Positions 1-9,967 are shown, numbered from the stretch's first letter. The stretch is 64,000 nucleotides of DNA from Mycobacterium genavense ATCC 51234 (GCF_000526915.1 NZ_JAGZ01000006.1:210861-274860); one strand, 5' to 3'. Notes: generated from the sequence alone by a model not told the origin. Translations and numbers: made by a program.

Positions 1-290
1 AGGGCCAGCGGGACGAACAGTGCCATGATGGGGGTTTGACGCCCGACCATCGCGCCGAGCGCGTCGCTGGACAATCCGGATACCTTGCCGAGCACGATGA
101 CTGGTGTGGCCATCGCGCCGTAGGCTACCGGCGCGATGTTGGCAACGAGGGCGAGCACGGCGGCCTTGAGCGGCTTGAAGCCCAGGGCAAGCAACATCAC
201 CGAGGTGACCGCGACCGGCGCGCCGAACCCCGCCAGCGCTTCGAGTAGTCACCGCATCCAGGCGATCATCATCGCATTCTCGTTCGGCGC
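1..290 (-). pseudogene. L-lactate permease (LctP/LldP family) remnant
   Basis: The minus strand from about 248 down to the window edge reads as the conserved core of the lactate permease family: an LLEALAGFGAPVAV segment, then GFKPLKAAVLALVANIAPVA, then GRQTPIMALFVPLA. These align by eye with the E. coli LldP region LLEGAAGFGTPVAI...NTAPVAFGA...VGRQLPF. In frame and directly before LLEA there is a TGA codon (249-251). Upstream of it only a short MMIAWMR-like stretch remains, and no permease sequence continues beyond about 290. The N-terminal membrane segments are therefore missing and the gene is broken. It may continue beyond the left edge. The family imports lactate or glycolate with protons; this copy is very unlikely to work. 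Confidence 0.75.
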
Positions 291-526
291 AGATCGTCGC
301 TCACGCGGCCGTGACGTCGGAGTATCAAATGCCGTCGTTGTGGCCGCTGGGCTTGCAGGTTGCCGACGGTGTAGTCGATGGTGCCCCCATTACTGGAAAT
401 CTCCGCCATCTGGCCGAATTGCAGCACTTGTGGATCCGCGAATTCCGGTGTCGCCGCGACAACTCCGGCCCCCGCCAATAGAACTGTTGCTGCCACCGTT
501 TTCGATGCAATGTGTGAGAACGCCAT
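291..526 (-). pseudogene. secreted DUF1942/MPT63-like protein remnant
   Basis: An ATG at 526 is preceded by a good GGGGAG ribosome site. It opens a typical signal peptide (basic start, AATVLLAGAGVV core, cleavage near ATPEFA). The mature part reads up to IDYTVGNLQ and is then out of frame: the +1 frame continues with PSGHNDGI, a stop and YSDVTAA. This resembles the opening strand pattern of mycobacterial MPT63-like DUF1942 proteins, but only about a third of such a protein remains before the sequence runs into the lactate permease remnant. The family assignment is tentative; the truncation and frameshift are visible. Confidence 0.4.
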
Positions 527-698
527 TTCGAGCTCCCCTCGTGAGGTGCCGGCTGTCGAAAGGCCGCAGCCGATTCACAGGTGAGTTCTATCCAGAGTTC
601 GAAATTTCAAACCTGAAGTTCGCCTGCTCGGGCGCTCGGCCGGCCGCGACTGCCGGCCGCGTAAGTTGTTCGGAGCCCGCGCCACCCGAGAGGAAGCC

Positions 699-1307
699 AT
701 GACAACGATCGGATACCGCCGCGCAACGGCTGTCGGTTTGGCCGTCGCCGGGCTTATCGCTGCGGGCTGCGGCAACAGCAAGAGCGTCGACGCGTCGGCA
801 CCGCGTCAGGCCAAGGTGAGCGCCACCTGTACTTCTCACGCGCCGGCTCTGCCCACGGAGGTGAAGCTCGTCGGGGTGGACGACGTCGAGGTGACGCTGA
901 CGGGGCCGATCGCCGCCAAATACTCGTCGGCCACCAACAGTCAGAGGCAGGCTCTCGGCAAGCCGCTGACGGGTGACCGCAACGCGGGGACGCGGGAGAG
1001 CGGCGTCGTGTTCCAGCAGTTCCAGGGCGGCGCGATCATCGCGAAGAACAACCAGGTCGGTACGCCCGCATACATCGTCGTGGGCAAGATCCGCGAGGCC
1101 TGGAATGTCCCACGCGGTCCGGACGGCACGCCCACTGTCACCGGCACCAACGGTTCGGCAGGTCCGCTGGGTTTGCCCACCAGCGATGTGAATGTCGTCG
1201 GCGACTTGCAGGTGTCGACCTTCGAGCACGGCAAGATCGAGTACAACCCGACGACCGACCAGGTTGCGGTGACAGTAGACGGCAAGGTCGTGCCATCCGG
1301 GCTCTAG
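699..1307 (+). CDS. LGFP-repeat lipoprotein
   Basis: A 202-residue protein that starts at the ATG preceded by GAGAGGAAG; an upstream TTG at 666 is in frame but less likely. It has a lipoprotein signal peptide with lipobox LIAAGC (Cys at about residue 24), so it should be lipid-anchored outside the membrane. The mature part contains LGFP-type repeat units: an initial GPIAAKYSS, LGKPLTGD with a following GGAIIAKNN, and GPLGLPTSD with a following FEHGKIEYN. LGFP repeats are found in actinobacterial envelope proteins and are thought to help them associate with the cell wall. No enzymatic domain is visible. It is transcribed away from the remnants on its left and converges with the DUF1906 gene. 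Confidence 0.75.
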   Translation: MTTIGYRRATAVGLAVAGLIAAGCGNSKSVDASAPRQAKVSATCTSHAPALPTEVKLVGVDDVEVTLTGPIAAKYSSATNSQRQALGKPLTGDRNAGTRESGVVFQQFQGGAIIAKNNQVGTPAYIVVGKIREAWNVPRGPDGTPTVTGTNGSAGPLGLPTSDVNVVGDLQVSTFEHGKIEYNPTTDQVAVTVDGKVVPSGL

Positions 1308-1324
1308 CTCGAATTGCGGCGCCG

Positions 1325-2152
1325 CTACCGCACGTCACCAGGTGGATGGCCGCCATGGAGGCTCCACTGGCCGCAATCGGGAGCCAGGACGTCGTTGACG
1401 TCCACTTCGAGTCCGCCGACCTTCGGCCCCGGATTGGACGCAGTGCTCACGACCCGCTGGTAGAGAACGGCGGCGGGGTGGACCTGATTGCCGGACCAGG
1501 CTCGAGTTTGCCACAGCCACCGGCGGCCGGGTGTGCTCGAACACCCGACAACGCCATCGGCCGCGGCCCACTGGCACACCCGGATGCCTCCGTAGACGCC
1601 GGTGCGTTGAACCCCGAGAACCGAGTTGATTCCGCGAAACCATTGCAGCGCAGTGCGATTCCAGGTGTCGCGATTAATGTCCTCGTCGATGGTGAAGAAA
1701 ATTGGCGCGCTCTGGCCGCCGCCTGCCGCGGTGTGCAGTTGCCAGGCGGTGCGCGCGTCCGCGACGCCGCCCGCGTAGCCCCGGGTGAAGTCGGACGGTG
1801 CCGACCCTCCCGGCTTGCCGTATTGGTAGTTGCTGACGATCACCAGGCCCGCGGCTTTCAATGAGTCGGCGTAGGACCGCGTGATCGGCTTGGCGCCAAA
1901 CGATGAGCCGGGACGCGACTCCGAAACGTAGTTGACCACCCCGCTATAGCCGGCGGCCCGGATCTGCTGCGCCGGAATCTGGCGCGCGGCAAAGTCGATC
2001 AGTTGGGGAGGGGTGGCGGCGGCCGCCGCGGGCATGCCGCAAGCTACCGATGCGGCACCCAGACCGGCCAACGCGGCGGCGTACCGGAGCGCGTCGCGGC
2101 GGGAAACAGTTCGCAGTCGCACATCGCTAACCGGCGCGGGCACATTGTGCAT
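1325..2152 (-). CDS. Tat-exported DUF1906 glycoside-hydrolase-like protein (Rv2525c type)
   Basis: A 275-residue protein with an N-terminal twin-arginine signal (SRRDALRYAAALAGLG, ending near AAAAAT). The mature domain runs from LIDFAARQIPAQQIRAAG, through NYVSESRPG, APIFFTIDEDINRD and RTGVYGG, to GGLEVDVNDVLAPDCGQW. It matches the order of motifs in M. tuberculosis Rv2525c, a Tat substrate with a DUF1906 glycoside-hydrolase-like TIM barrel linked to cell-envelope integrity and beta-lactam response. The acidic pair in FTIDEDIN sits where the family keeps its putative catalytic acids. The gene is monocistronic, 17 bp from the convergent lipoprotein gene. Activity is inferred; the family's substrate is not established. 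Confidence 0.85.
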   Translation of the reverse strand: MHNVPAPVSDVRLRTVSRRDALRYAAALAGLGAASVACGMPAAAAATPPQLIDFAARQIPAQQIRAAGYSGVVNYVSESRPGSSFGAKPITRSYADSLKAAGLVIVSNYQYGKPGGSAPSDFTRGYAGGVADARTAWQLHTAAGGGQSAPIFFTIDEDINRDTWNRTALQWFRGINSVLGVQRTGVYGGIRVCQWAAADGVVGCSSTPGRRWLWQTRAWSGNQVHPAAVLYQRVVSTASNPGPKVGGLEVDVNDVLAPDCGQWSLHGGHPPGDVR

Positions 2153-2300
2153 CGCGCGATGTTAACGATGTGACCGTTGTTACCGATAGACCTGCGCTAG
2201 CCGAAACGCGGTTGCAGTCCCTAATGGATATCCAACGGTGACCGTTCGGCTATCGCTTCACGCCGCGACGAAAGAACTCGGCGTGGGTATTTCCGGATCG

Positions 2301-2792
2301 TCAGCTGCGCGCGTCGTCGGCGGAGGAGTCGTCGTTTGCGGCCACGTGGTGCAGGACCCGCTCGTTGAGGGTGGCCATCATGTCGAGTTCAGCAGGGGTA
2401 AGCAGGTCGATGAAGTTCCGGCGGACGTCCGCCACATGCCCCGGCGCGGCCTTCTCGATCGCGGCGCGGCCAGCCGGCAGCAGGCAGACCATGGTGCTGC
2501 GGGCGTCGTCGGGGTTGGGTTCGCGGCAGATCAGCCCGGCCTCCTGCATGCGCCGCACGTGATGGGAGACGCGACTCTTCTCCCAACCCAGCGCGGTGCA
2601 CAGGTCGCGCGCGGGCATGCGGTCCCCGTCGAGAGCCGAGAGCACCGCGAGGACCTCGTAGTCGGACCCGGATATACCCGATTCCTGCAGGCGCCGGTTC
2701 AGGTGCGCGACGAGTTGGTGATGCGCGTGCATGAAGGCGCGCCAGGCCCGGTCTTCGCGGGCGTTCAACCAGTTCGGTTCCATCGAGCGCAT
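2301..2792 (-). CDS. MarR-family transcriptional regulator
   Basis: 163 residues from the ATG at 2792; an ATG at 2783 and a TTG at 2801 are also in frame. The winged helix is clear: SDYEVLAVLSA, then ARDLCTALGWEKSRVSHHVRRM (helix-turn-helix and recognition helix) and the wing with DPDDARSTMV-like NPDDARSTMVCLLPAG. MarR proteins are dimers that usually repress nearby or divergent genes and release DNA on binding phenolic or oxidant ligands. A 10-bp perfect palindrome overlaps the region just upstream of the start and may be its own operator. The only neighbour upstream on the same strand is a decayed GMC oxidoreductase, so its original target may be lost. Confidence 0.85.
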   Translation of the reverse strand: MRSMEPNWLNAREDRAWRAFMHAHHQLVAHLNRRLQESGISGSDYEVLAVLSALDGDRMPARDLCTALGWEKSRVSHHVRRMQEAGLICREPNPDDARSTMVCLLPAGRAAIEKAAPGHVADVRRNFIDLLTPAELDMMATLNERVLHHVAANDDSSADDARS

Positions 2793-2805
2793 ACTACCCA
2801 ATTGG

Positions 2806-2820
2806 TTGATGCATCATCAA
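2806..2820. promoter_or_regulatory. probable MarR operator palindrome
   Basis: TTGATGCATCATCAA contains the perfect palindrome TGATGCATCA (2808-2817). It lies 14 bp upstream of the ATG at 2792 of the MarR gene, in the position expected for an autoregulatory operator. MarR proteins bind AT-rich palindromes of this size. Binding is inferred. Confidence 0.5.
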
Positions 2821-2871
2821 ATCTCCATAATGGAGTAGTCGACCTCTTCGGTCGGTAACCAGATCGCGGAA

Positions 2872-3253
<382 letters not shown>

Positions 3254-3431
3254 TCACTATCAGAGCTAACCTATGCCTCGGCGCCCGATACGGGAGCATG
3301 ATTGTGTGCCGTGACCGTTAAGGATCGTTACCACAATCGTGATCTCGCACTCGTATCGTGAATACACGGAGAAGGCCAATACTTTCGACATCCCGACAAC
3401 GCCTACCGGCGTTTGGGCCCTGGGGGCTGAT

Positions 3432-3668
3432 ATGACCACCTCAATCGCCGCGCACGACGTCGTCGACCAAGACGCGGCCGACGATCTCCTTTTGGCGGTT
3501 GCAAGTTTGAATGCCGTCGGCCGTCCACGGGGCGCCGGTCTCGTCGAATCGAAGCCGCGCTGGCGGCTCACGGAGGAAGAGATCGTGCGCGCGTCGGTCA
3601 CGGTGATTTTGGTGGCCCTGGTGACAGTGATTGGCGTCTCCGCAAGCGCGATCTTGTCGATGGGTTAG
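3432..3668 (+). CDS. small C-terminally anchored membrane protein, unknown function
   Basis: A 78-residue reading frame from the ATG at 3432, with TGGGGGCTG upstream as a possible ribosome site. The frame stays open to an in-frame ATG at 3339. The first 50 residues are polar and acidic (VVDQDAADDLLLAV...RWRLTEEEI). The last 25 form one hydrophobic helix (ASVTVILVALVTVIGVSASA), so the protein is probably tail-anchored with a cytoplasmic head. I do not recognise the family. An opposite-strand reading frame overlaps it, but the membrane segment and the codon pattern favour this strand. Confidence 0.45.
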   Translation: MTTSIAAHDVVDQDAADDLLLAVASLNAVGRPRGAGLVESKPRWRLTEEEIVRASVTVILVALVTVIGVSASAILSMG

Positions 3669-4078
3669 CGGCGGGTGCCGCAACGGCCGGCTTCGCGGTG
3701 GCATCACTCCAGGTACGACCCCGGTGGGGGAGCACTTGACCAGGCAGTGGTCGTCGGCAGTGGGTTTCTGGGCGCGGCGATCTCCGAACAGGCTGTAGAT
3801 GCCATGTGCAGCAACGGCTTTGACTTCGTGGGTGGGCACTCAAGGTCGGGGTGCCGGTGAGCGGCATGCCGAACGCATAGCTACCTGCGAGCCCGGAGAA
3901 AGCCCTGGACGCGACATCGCCGCCGAGAGGCAGCCAAAACCGCAGGACGGGTTTCAATGTGCAGGGTTCTTACGTGACATAATGTCGCTTATCGGCACAA
4001 TTATCTATCGGCGGGCAGGTTTGGGCAAACCACCAATTGTGAGTTGCGCTTCGATTGCTCCAGCAGCCAGCGAGCTGG
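3669..4078. other. no intact gene; possible protein remnant on minus strand
   Basis: No convincing complete gene is visible. On the minus strand around 3990-3780 two frames read one after the other: LKPVLRFWLPLGGDVASRAF, then GLAGSYAFGMPLTGTPTL, then after a frame change VPTHEVKAVAAHGIYSLFGD. This has the composition of a real, possibly membrane, protein now broken by a frameshift. I do not recognise the family. The block lies between the small membrane protein and the USP/GNAT remnants. Confidence 0.3.
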
Positions 4079-4500
4079 CTAGTCACAGCAGAGCACCCGC
4101 CTCAACAACTCAACATCCGTCGTGATACTTGTTCTTGCCAACCAGCGAGGCGCTCGGCAAGGATCTCCAGCCCTTTGGCCTCGCTGTCCGCGCCAATCCG
4201 TTCCGAGCATCGGAAATACTCCCACGTCGCTCCACGCGTGCAGCGCCACCAGCTCAACCCCTCTTCGGGAGGCCTCATCGAACGCCAAAGCGGTAGCTGC
4301 TTCCGAGGCCGGCGACCCGTCGACACCCAGTAGCACCGGCGCAGCAGGGTCAGGGGCCGCGCCATTGTAGGTATGAATGACCGCAACCGGGCAGTGGGCG
4401 TGATGAACCAGCGACGTGGTGACCGAGCCCAGCAAGCAGCCGTCCCAACGCTCCGAGTCCCTGGCTGCCGGCCACGACCATCCAGGCGTGTCCAGCACAT
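4079..4500 (-). pseudogene. universal stress protein (UspA) remnant
   Basis: Several frames together encode the C-terminal half of a tandem USP. VVAGSQGLGALGRLL carries the GxxGxG ATP-loop context. LLGSVTTSLVHHAHCPVAVIH is the end of the first domain. PVLLGVDGSPASEAATALAF starts the second domain and continues to VALHAWSDVGVFPMLG; a frame change then gives EAKGLEILAERLAGWQEQVS. At least two frameshifts are needed, and the first part of domain one is missing. It is fused at its upstream end to an acetyltransferase remnant. USPs of this two-domain type are common members of the mycobacterial DosR regulon. Confidence 0.75.
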
Positions 4501-5000
4501 CGGGTAGCTCGACCTCGATGTGGTGAACGGCTCCGTAATACGTTGGCTTGCAACACCAACCGAGATCGAACAGCACCGCAAGCATGAGATGGTTTTCGCT
4601 CAAAACATCGGCCACGAACCGCTTGATTCCGTGTGCCCGAGCGACGTGCGCGACATGCTTGATCAGGGCGGTTCCCACGCCGAGTGAATGATCTTCATGG
4701 GCGACCGCGACCGCGACTTCAGCGACTTTGGGGTCATCGACGACGACGTAGTGTTGCCACACCGATCAATTGGTCGGCGTCGAATGCACCGAGCGAGTAC
4801 CGATCGTGGGACGGCTCGGTAATCGTTTGTACGAGGTGCTCGAGATCGATTTGGTTCAGCGTAAAGAACCGGTAGTACCGCTCGAAGTCGGTAAGGTGTT
4901 GATGCAGTGCCAGCGTCGCCTCGGCGTCTTCGGGGGTGAGGTTCCGCAACGACACCATCCGCCCGTCGACCAGTTGAGCCGTAGCGGAGTATTCCGCCAA
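4491..5000 (-). pseudogene. GNAT acetyltransferase remnant, frameshifted and fused to USP
   Basis: The first frame (TTG at 5000) encodes LVDGRMVSLRNLTPEDAEAT, FERYYRFFTLN and LGAFDADQLIGV, a typical GNAT start. Near 4757 it loses frame. The next frame continues with HYVVVDDPKVAEVAVAVAHE and the acetyl-CoA loop HSLGVGTALIKHV, followed by GIKRFVADVLSENHLMLAV. After VELPDVLDTPG the reading passes directly into USP sequence, so the C-terminal end is deleted. GNAT enzymes transfer acetyl groups from acetyl-CoA to amines or lysines. Frameshift plus deletion mark it as non-functional, unless the frameshift is a sequencing error. Confidence 0.7.
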
Positions 5001-5161
5001 TTGATGGCCTCATGCCCCCTCCTTACGGCCGACCGCGGACATGTGTGTTTGGCTTGAACACAACGCTATTCGCGGTTCGCTCGGCCCGGCAGGGCCGTTA
5101 GAACCCCACCGCGGTGCCATTGGTCCCGCGCGCGTAACGCCGTGAGGGAATTCACCGCGCC

Positions 5162-6874
5162 TCAGCGACCGGGCAGCGGGGCCGTCCAGCGGATTCGGGT
5201 GCCCCCATCCGCTGCATTGCCGACGTCACAGCGACCGCCGACCTGTTCGGCGCGGTACAGCATATTCGCCAGACCGCTGCGGCGGCGATTGTCAGCGGGG
5301 ATGCCACAACCGTTGTCGGTGACATCGATCGTCAACATGTCCCCGACATCGACCTCAACCGTGAGACGTGAAGCGCCAGAGTGGCGAACCGCGTTACTGA
5401 CCGCTTCAGCGGTGACTGCTTCGGCGTGGTCGGCGAGCTCGCCGCCGATGGCACTCGTCGGCCCGTGCATCCGAACCGTGGTGACGATGTCGCGACCTTC
5501 GGTGAGGTCGGCAACCGCTCGTTGGATTCGGTTCCGGAATCCGCCGCCGTTTCCGAGTGGCGTTTTCAACTGGAAAATGGTGGTGCGGATCTCCTCGATG
5601 ATTGTTTGGAGATCATCGAGGGTGCGGTTCAGCCGGTCGGCAACCTCCGCTGAACGCACCCGGGCCATTGTGCCTTGCAGATCCGTCCCCGCTGCGAACA
5701 GCCGCTGGATGACATGGTCATGCAGGTCGTGGGCAATGCGCTCGCGCTCGGCCACCAGCGTTAGTTGGCGCGTGTTTTCGCGGCCCGACGCGAGCATCAG
5801 CGCTATCGCGGCATGTGTCGCGAAATCGCTTACCAGATTGAGGTAACTGTGATCGAACGGCGGCCCTTCCGGGCTGCGGGCAACGACGATGACTCCGGCG
5901 ATGTGATCGTCGGTCCGCAACGGCATCAAGATTGCGCTTCGCTGGCCGAGGTCGGTGAACGACTGGATCGGGTAGCTCAGAGCTTCGGTGATCTGTGGTT
6001 CACCGGACCGGAATACCACCCCGCTCGTGGAATCATCCACTGGATTTCGTTGGCCGATAAGGTCTGAGGCATTCAACCCCACCGCTGCGGAGATAACCAG
6101 CGTTTCGATTTCGTCCACGGGCAAGTCGTCGTCGTCTGGAACAAGCACAATCGCCTGCTCGGCTTCGGTTAGCACGCATACTTTTTCGGCGATCAACTGC
6201 AACGGGGCCCGGCTAGGTGCTTCGCTAGACAGAAGCGCGGCGGTGATTTCGCGGCTTGCCTCCATCCACTTCACCGCCGTCCGCTCCTGCGCGAACAGTT
6301 GCGCCTTGTCGATGGCGACCGCGGCAGCGAATGCCAGTGCACGAGCGGCCATCTCGTCAGATTCGGAGAACAAGCGGTTGGGCTCGTCGTGAGTGAGATA
6401 CAGATTGCCGAAGATCTTGCCCCGAATGGTGATCGGCACGCCGAGAAAAGCCCGCATCGGCGGATGGTGCGCGGGGAATCCGACCGCGGCCGGATGCTTC
6501 GTCAAATCGTCCAGACGCAATGCCGGCGTGTCATAAAACGACAGGCTCAGAATTCCCTTGCCAACCGGCAGATGCCCGATCTGCCCCGCGTGGTCGGCCT
6601 CTATTCCGTCGTGGACAAACGACATCAACATCCCGTCGGCGTCGCGGATCGCTAGGGCGCCGTACGGGGCAGAAGTCAACTTCCGGGCCGCGCTGATGAT
6701 GCGGCGCAGGGTTGCGTCCAGCTCGAGATCGGATCCGATCTCGACGAACACCTGAAGCAGTTGCTCCATCTGATCACGCGACGCCAGCAACTCGTCGAGT
6801 TGCTGGTGCATTCTGCTGACGAGCCCACGCTGGCCGAGTCCGGCAAAAGCCGAGTCACTATCACCGCTGACCAT
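5162..6874 (-). CDS. DosS/DosT-type oxygen-sensing histidine kinase
   Basis: 570 residues from the ATG at 6874; a GTG at 6910 would add 12. Domain order matches DosS/DosT: an N-terminal coiled region, GAF-A (about 50-190) with the HHPPMRAFLGVP motif that holds the haem-ligand His, GAF-B (about 215-360), then the HisKA_3 core RIAHDLHDHVIQRLF with phosphoacceptor His at about 385. An HATPase ends it, with EAVSNAVRHSGA (N-box) and TDNGCGIPA (G-box). In M. tuberculosis these kinases sense O2, NO and CO through haem and phosphorylate DosR. No dosR gene lies alongside, so it is an orphan like DosT. It sits among DosR-regulon-type genes, about 290 bp downstream of the Rv2030c homologue. Confidence 0.9.
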   Translation of the reverse strand: MVSGDSDSAFAGLGQRGLVSRMHQQLDELLASRDQMEQLLQVFVEIGSDLELDATLRRIISAARKLTSAPYGALAIRDADGMLMSFVHDGIEADHAGQIGHLPVGKGILSLSFYDTPALRLDDLTKHPAAVGFPAHHPPMRAFLGVPITIRGKIFGNLYLTHDEPNRLFSESDEMAARALAFAAAVAIDKAQLFAQERTAVKWMEASREITAALLSSEAPSRAPLQLIAEKVCVLTEAEQAIVLVPDDDDLPVDEIETLVISAAVGLNASDLIGQRNPVDDSTSGVVFRSGEPQITEALSYPIQSFTDLGQRSAILMPLRTDDHIAGVIVVARSPEGPPFDHSYLNLVSDFATHAAIALMLASGRENTRQLTLVAERERIAHDLHDHVIQRLFAAGTDLQGTMARVRSAEVADRLNRTLDDLQTIIEEIRTTIFQLKTPLGNGGGFRNRIQRAVADLTEGRDIVTTVRMHGPTSAIGGELADHAEAVTAEAVSNAVRHSGASRLTVEVDVGDMLTIDVTDNGCGIPADNRRRSGLANMLYRAEQVGGRCDVGNAADGGTRIRWTAPLPGR

Positions 6875-7161
6875 TCGCCCGATACCTCCGGCTGTTCGGA
6901 CCCCCGACACCTGCTCGTCGTCCAGCGCAACGTGCGCTTAGCGAGCAACGCGGAGACGCCATCGCCGAGTTTAATCGAATGGCAATAACTACCCAACAAA
7001 TGCGGGATGCCCAAACCCCCATCCCGACGGCAAGCGCGCGCTCGATCGGGCCTGCTCAGGACGGTTTCGGCCGGCCGGCCCGGACGCGTCGGATGCCGAG
7101 CCTGCCCCGCCGATGACCTCGAGTTCGAGTCAACGCACGTGTCGACTCCGCTCGCTTGTCG

Positions 7162-9207
7162 TTACAACCCGGACGGGTACGTTTCCGGTGTTTCGCCGGC
7201 GATCCACAAACTCGTCGGCTCCAGCGGCTCGAGTGCTCGGGTCCGATCGATATGGATCATCGCGTCGAATTGATCCGCGGGCCGAACGTGGAAGTAGTGG
7301 CTTTGGCGCTCCGTTTCCGGCCGATAAATCACGCCGATGGCGCGACCCAAGCGAACAACGCCGAGCGGGTCCGCGGCTTCGGGAGTGAGATCTGGCGACA
7401 CCAGGAAGGAGCTTTTGCCGGTCTCGTGTAGCAATTCTACGATGCTGCCGTTCAGCGCAGGCCGAACAGCCTTGCGTTCCGCGACGCCGCCCCAGTCGCT
7501 GGCGGCAGTCACGGTACCGCTGTACGTGCTGAATCCGATCAGGCGTGACTCGTCGCCGTATCGCTGCCGGACCAGTTGCCCCAGGGTGAGTTGCCCATCC
7601 GCGGACATTTCGGTCGCCCGTGCGTCGCCGACGTGAGAGTTGTGCGCCCACACCACTATTCGTGCCCGCTCAACGCCGTCGTGACGGTCCAGGTGTTTCA
7701 GTAGCGCCTCGAGTGTTTCGGCCATGTGCTTGTCACGCAGGTTCCACGAGTTCACCCGGCCGCTGAACATCGCACGGTAGTACACCTCGGCGTTGCGTAC
7801 CGTTTGCGCATTTTGCTGGGCGTAGAATAGCTCGTCGTCGGCGAGCAGTCCGCCCCTACGCACATACGCCAGGGCGTTGCGCTGCATGTCGACCAGCTGT
7901 TCGATCGCTTCGCTTTCGCACGATGGACCCGCCCCGAACGCCGCCGCGAAACCGTACGCTCGACCGTCGTCGGCCGAAGCATGGTCGAAGCACGCGTAGC
8001 GATTTCGCGCACGCATCGCCGCCTTCGGGTCAACTCTATCCAGGTAAGTCACCACTTCCTGGATAGATCGATGCAGGCTGTAGAGATCAAGTCCGTAGAA
8101 GCCGGCTTGGCGCTGCTGCCTTGACTCGCACTGCAGGTTGCGGATGCGCAGCCAATCGGCGAAGTCCCGTACGACGGTGTTGCGCCACATCCAGGCGGGA
8201 AATCGCTCGAAACCGCCCAACGCTCCCTCGGCGGTCTCGTCCACGCCGAGGCCCCGGACGTACCGGTTCACCCGGTAGGCATCGGGCCAATCGGCCTCCG
8301 CGGCTACAGCGCAGAAACCCTTCTCCTCGATAAGCCATTTCGTGATGGTGGCCCGAGCCTGGTAAAACTCGTGCGTCCCATGTGAACTCTCACCGATCAG
8401 CACGATGCGCGCGTCGCCTATCAGCTCCTGCAGCGCCTCGCGCGGCGGAACGCCCGATGGAGCGTCGATGGCCACGCGGCTGAGCACCTCGGCTGGCGTC
8501 GGCGCCTGTGGCGGCGCTGTCGATAGATCGGTCGTCGAAGTAGCGAGCAGCTGGTGCACTTCCTCGTCGGTGACCTGGCGAAAATCCCAGAACGACTCCC
8601 CGACCGCGAGGAACGGGGTGGGCATACTCGCACAGACCACATCGTCCACCAGGCCCGCGAATTCCCGGCAGGTAGATTCCGGGGCGGCCGGCACCGCAAT
8701 CACGATGTGCGCGGGTTCGGATTCGCGAAGGGCGTGCACCGCCGCGAACATGCTCGCGCCGGTGGCCAACCCGTCGTCGACGAGGATGACCGTCTTTCCG
8801 GTGACGTCGAGCGGAGGGCGTCCGCCGCGATACGCGGCCTCACGCCGGATCAGCTCCCGGCCCTCGCGTTCGGCGATGGCACGCAGTTGTCCCGGCGAGA
8901 TCCGCAGGCCCCGTATCATGTCGTCGTTGACCACTACGCGGCCACCGCTTGCCAGTGCCCCGACCGCGAACTCTTCGTGCCCGGGAGCGCAGAGCTTTCG
9001 CACCACAAAGGCGTCCAACGGCGCATGCAGCGCGGCGGCCACCTCCCAGGCCACCGGTAGCCCGCCCCGCGCCAAGCCCAGCACAATCACATCCGGTCGG
9101 TCGCGGTAGGCGCCGAGGAGGTTTGCCAAAACTCGGCCCGCCTCGCGACGGTCGCGGAACACCCGGCGCGGTAAGCGCCGGGTGTTCTCAACGGCTCTAG
9201 TCATCAT
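7162..9207 (-). CDS. phosphoribosyltransferase-erythromycin esterase fusion (Rv2030c homologue)
   Basis: From the ATG at 9207 the protein has 681 residues, the same length as Rv2030c. Residues about 10-220 form a phosphoribosyltransferase-type domain with the PRPP loop [14 protein letters not shown]. Residues about 245-681 form an erythromycin-esterase-like domain with [33 protein letters not shown] and [10 protein letters not shown], which carry the conserved His and Glu residues of that family. It starts 13 bp after hspX, as in the M. tuberculosis hspX-Rv2030c operon, so it is probably induced with hspX by DosR in hypoxia. Its substrate is unknown. Intact, unlike many neighbours. Confidence 0.92.
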   Translation of the reverse strand: MMTRAVENTRRLPRRVFRDRREAGRVLANLLGAYRDRPDVIVLGLARGGLPVAWEVAAALHAPLDAFVVRKLCAPGHEEFAVGALASGGRVVVNDDMIRGLRISPGQLRAIAEREGRELIRREAAYRGGRPPLDVTGKTVILVDDGLATGASMFAAVHALRESEPAHIVIAVPAAPESTCREFAGLVDDVVCASMPTPFLAVGESFWDFRQVTDEEVHQLLATSTTDLSTAPPQAPTPAEVLSRVAIDAPSGVPPREALQELIGDARIVLIGESSHGTHEFYQARATITKWLIEEKGFCAVAAEADWPDAYRVNRYVRGLGVDETAEGALGGFERFPAWMWRNTVVRDFADWLRIRNLQCESRQQRQAGFYGLDLYSLHRSIQEVVTYLDRVDPKAAMRARNRYACFDHASADDGRAYGFAAAFGAGPSCESEAIEQLVDMQRNALAYVRRGGLLADDELFYAQQNAQTVRNAEVYYRAMFSGRVNSWNLRDKHMAETLEALLKHLDRHDGVERARIVVWAHNSHVGDARATEMSADGQLTLGQLVRQRYGDESRLIGFSTYSGTVTAASDWGGVAERKAVRPALNGSIVELLHETGKSSFLVSPDLTPEAADPLGVVRLGRAIGVIYRPETERQSHYFHVRPADQFDAMIHIDRTRALEPLEPTSLWIAGETPETYPSGL

Positions 9208-9220
9208 GCACCACGCTTTG

Positions 9221-9655
9221 TCAGTTCGCGGCCGACTGAACCTGAACGCGGTGTTCAGTTGCTTCCGGTTCCGCAACCACAACCGACACCGTCAGGATGC
9301 CCTTGTCATAGGTGGCTTCGATGTTGTTTTCGTCAGCGCACGCCGGCAGCGACACGGTGCGAACGAATGAGCCGTAGGAGAATTCCGATCGTCCGTCGAA
9401 GTCTTTCTTCTCGGTGCGTTCGGCCTTGATGCTCAATTGTCCGTCGCGCACCGTGATGTCGATGTCCTTCGCCGGGTCGACACCCGGGATCTCGGCGCGC
9501 ACGATGTAACGGCCGTCCTTCATTTGGTCCTCCAGCCGCATCAGACGGGTGTCGAAGATGGGGCGCAATCCGGCCATCGCGGGGAAGCCTGCGAACAGTT
9601 CTGACAGGTCCGGGAAGATCGATGCGGGGTGATGCCGAGTGGCAAGAGTGCTCAT
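9221..9655 (-). CDS. hspX: alpha-crystallin small heat-shock protein HspX (Acr)
   Basis: 144 residues, the same length as M. tuberculosis HspX (Rv2031c). [57 protein letters not shown] and the conserved sHSP motif [12 protein letters not shown] (GxLxV) all match closely. HspX is an ATP-independent chaperone that forms large oligomers and accumulates in hypoxic, non-growing cells. It heads an operon with the downstream Rv2030c homologue. A strong DosR-type box is centred about 75 bp upstream of the start. It reads intact within an otherwise decaying island. Confidence 0.96.
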   Translation of the reverse strand: MSTLATRHHPASIFPDLSELFAGFPAMAGLRPIFDTRLMRLEDQMKDGRYIVRAEIPGVDPAKDIDITVRDGQLSIKAERTEKKDFDGRSEFSYGSFVRTVSLPACADENNIEATYDKGILTVSVVVAEPEATEHRVQVQSAAN

Positions 9656-9719
9656 CTCTGTCTCCTAGATTGAGAGAATTACCAGTGATGTTCATTCGAC
9701 CAACCGGTCGAAATCCCGG

Positions 9720-9739
9720 AAAGGGGCTGAAGTCCCAAA
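9720..9739. promoter_or_regulatory. DosR box upstream of hspX
   Basis: AAAGGGGCTGAAGTCCCAAA matches the DosR consensus TTSGGGACTWWAGTCCCSAA in most central positions (GGG.CT..AGTCCC). It lies 65-84 bp upstream of the hspX ATG, on the expected side. DosR dependence is inferred from the motif and from hspX regulation in M. tuberculosis. Confidence 0.75.
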
Positions 9740-9967
9740 GGAGATGGGTAGTTGGTCAGCGCCCTTGCTGTAGGCGTTCGCGTCGACCGGCATCTCGGCT
9801 CACGCGACCCGCGGGAGGCCGATTCCACCGCCGAAACGGCCATAGGGCCACTGACGATGATGAACGCTTGATCCCGATTCAGCTGGGGCCGCTCGGCGAT
9901 CTTGCGACGAGGATGCCTACTTGCTTCCGTGTTTGACACTGACACCGTTCCACTTCCCCTCGGCGTA

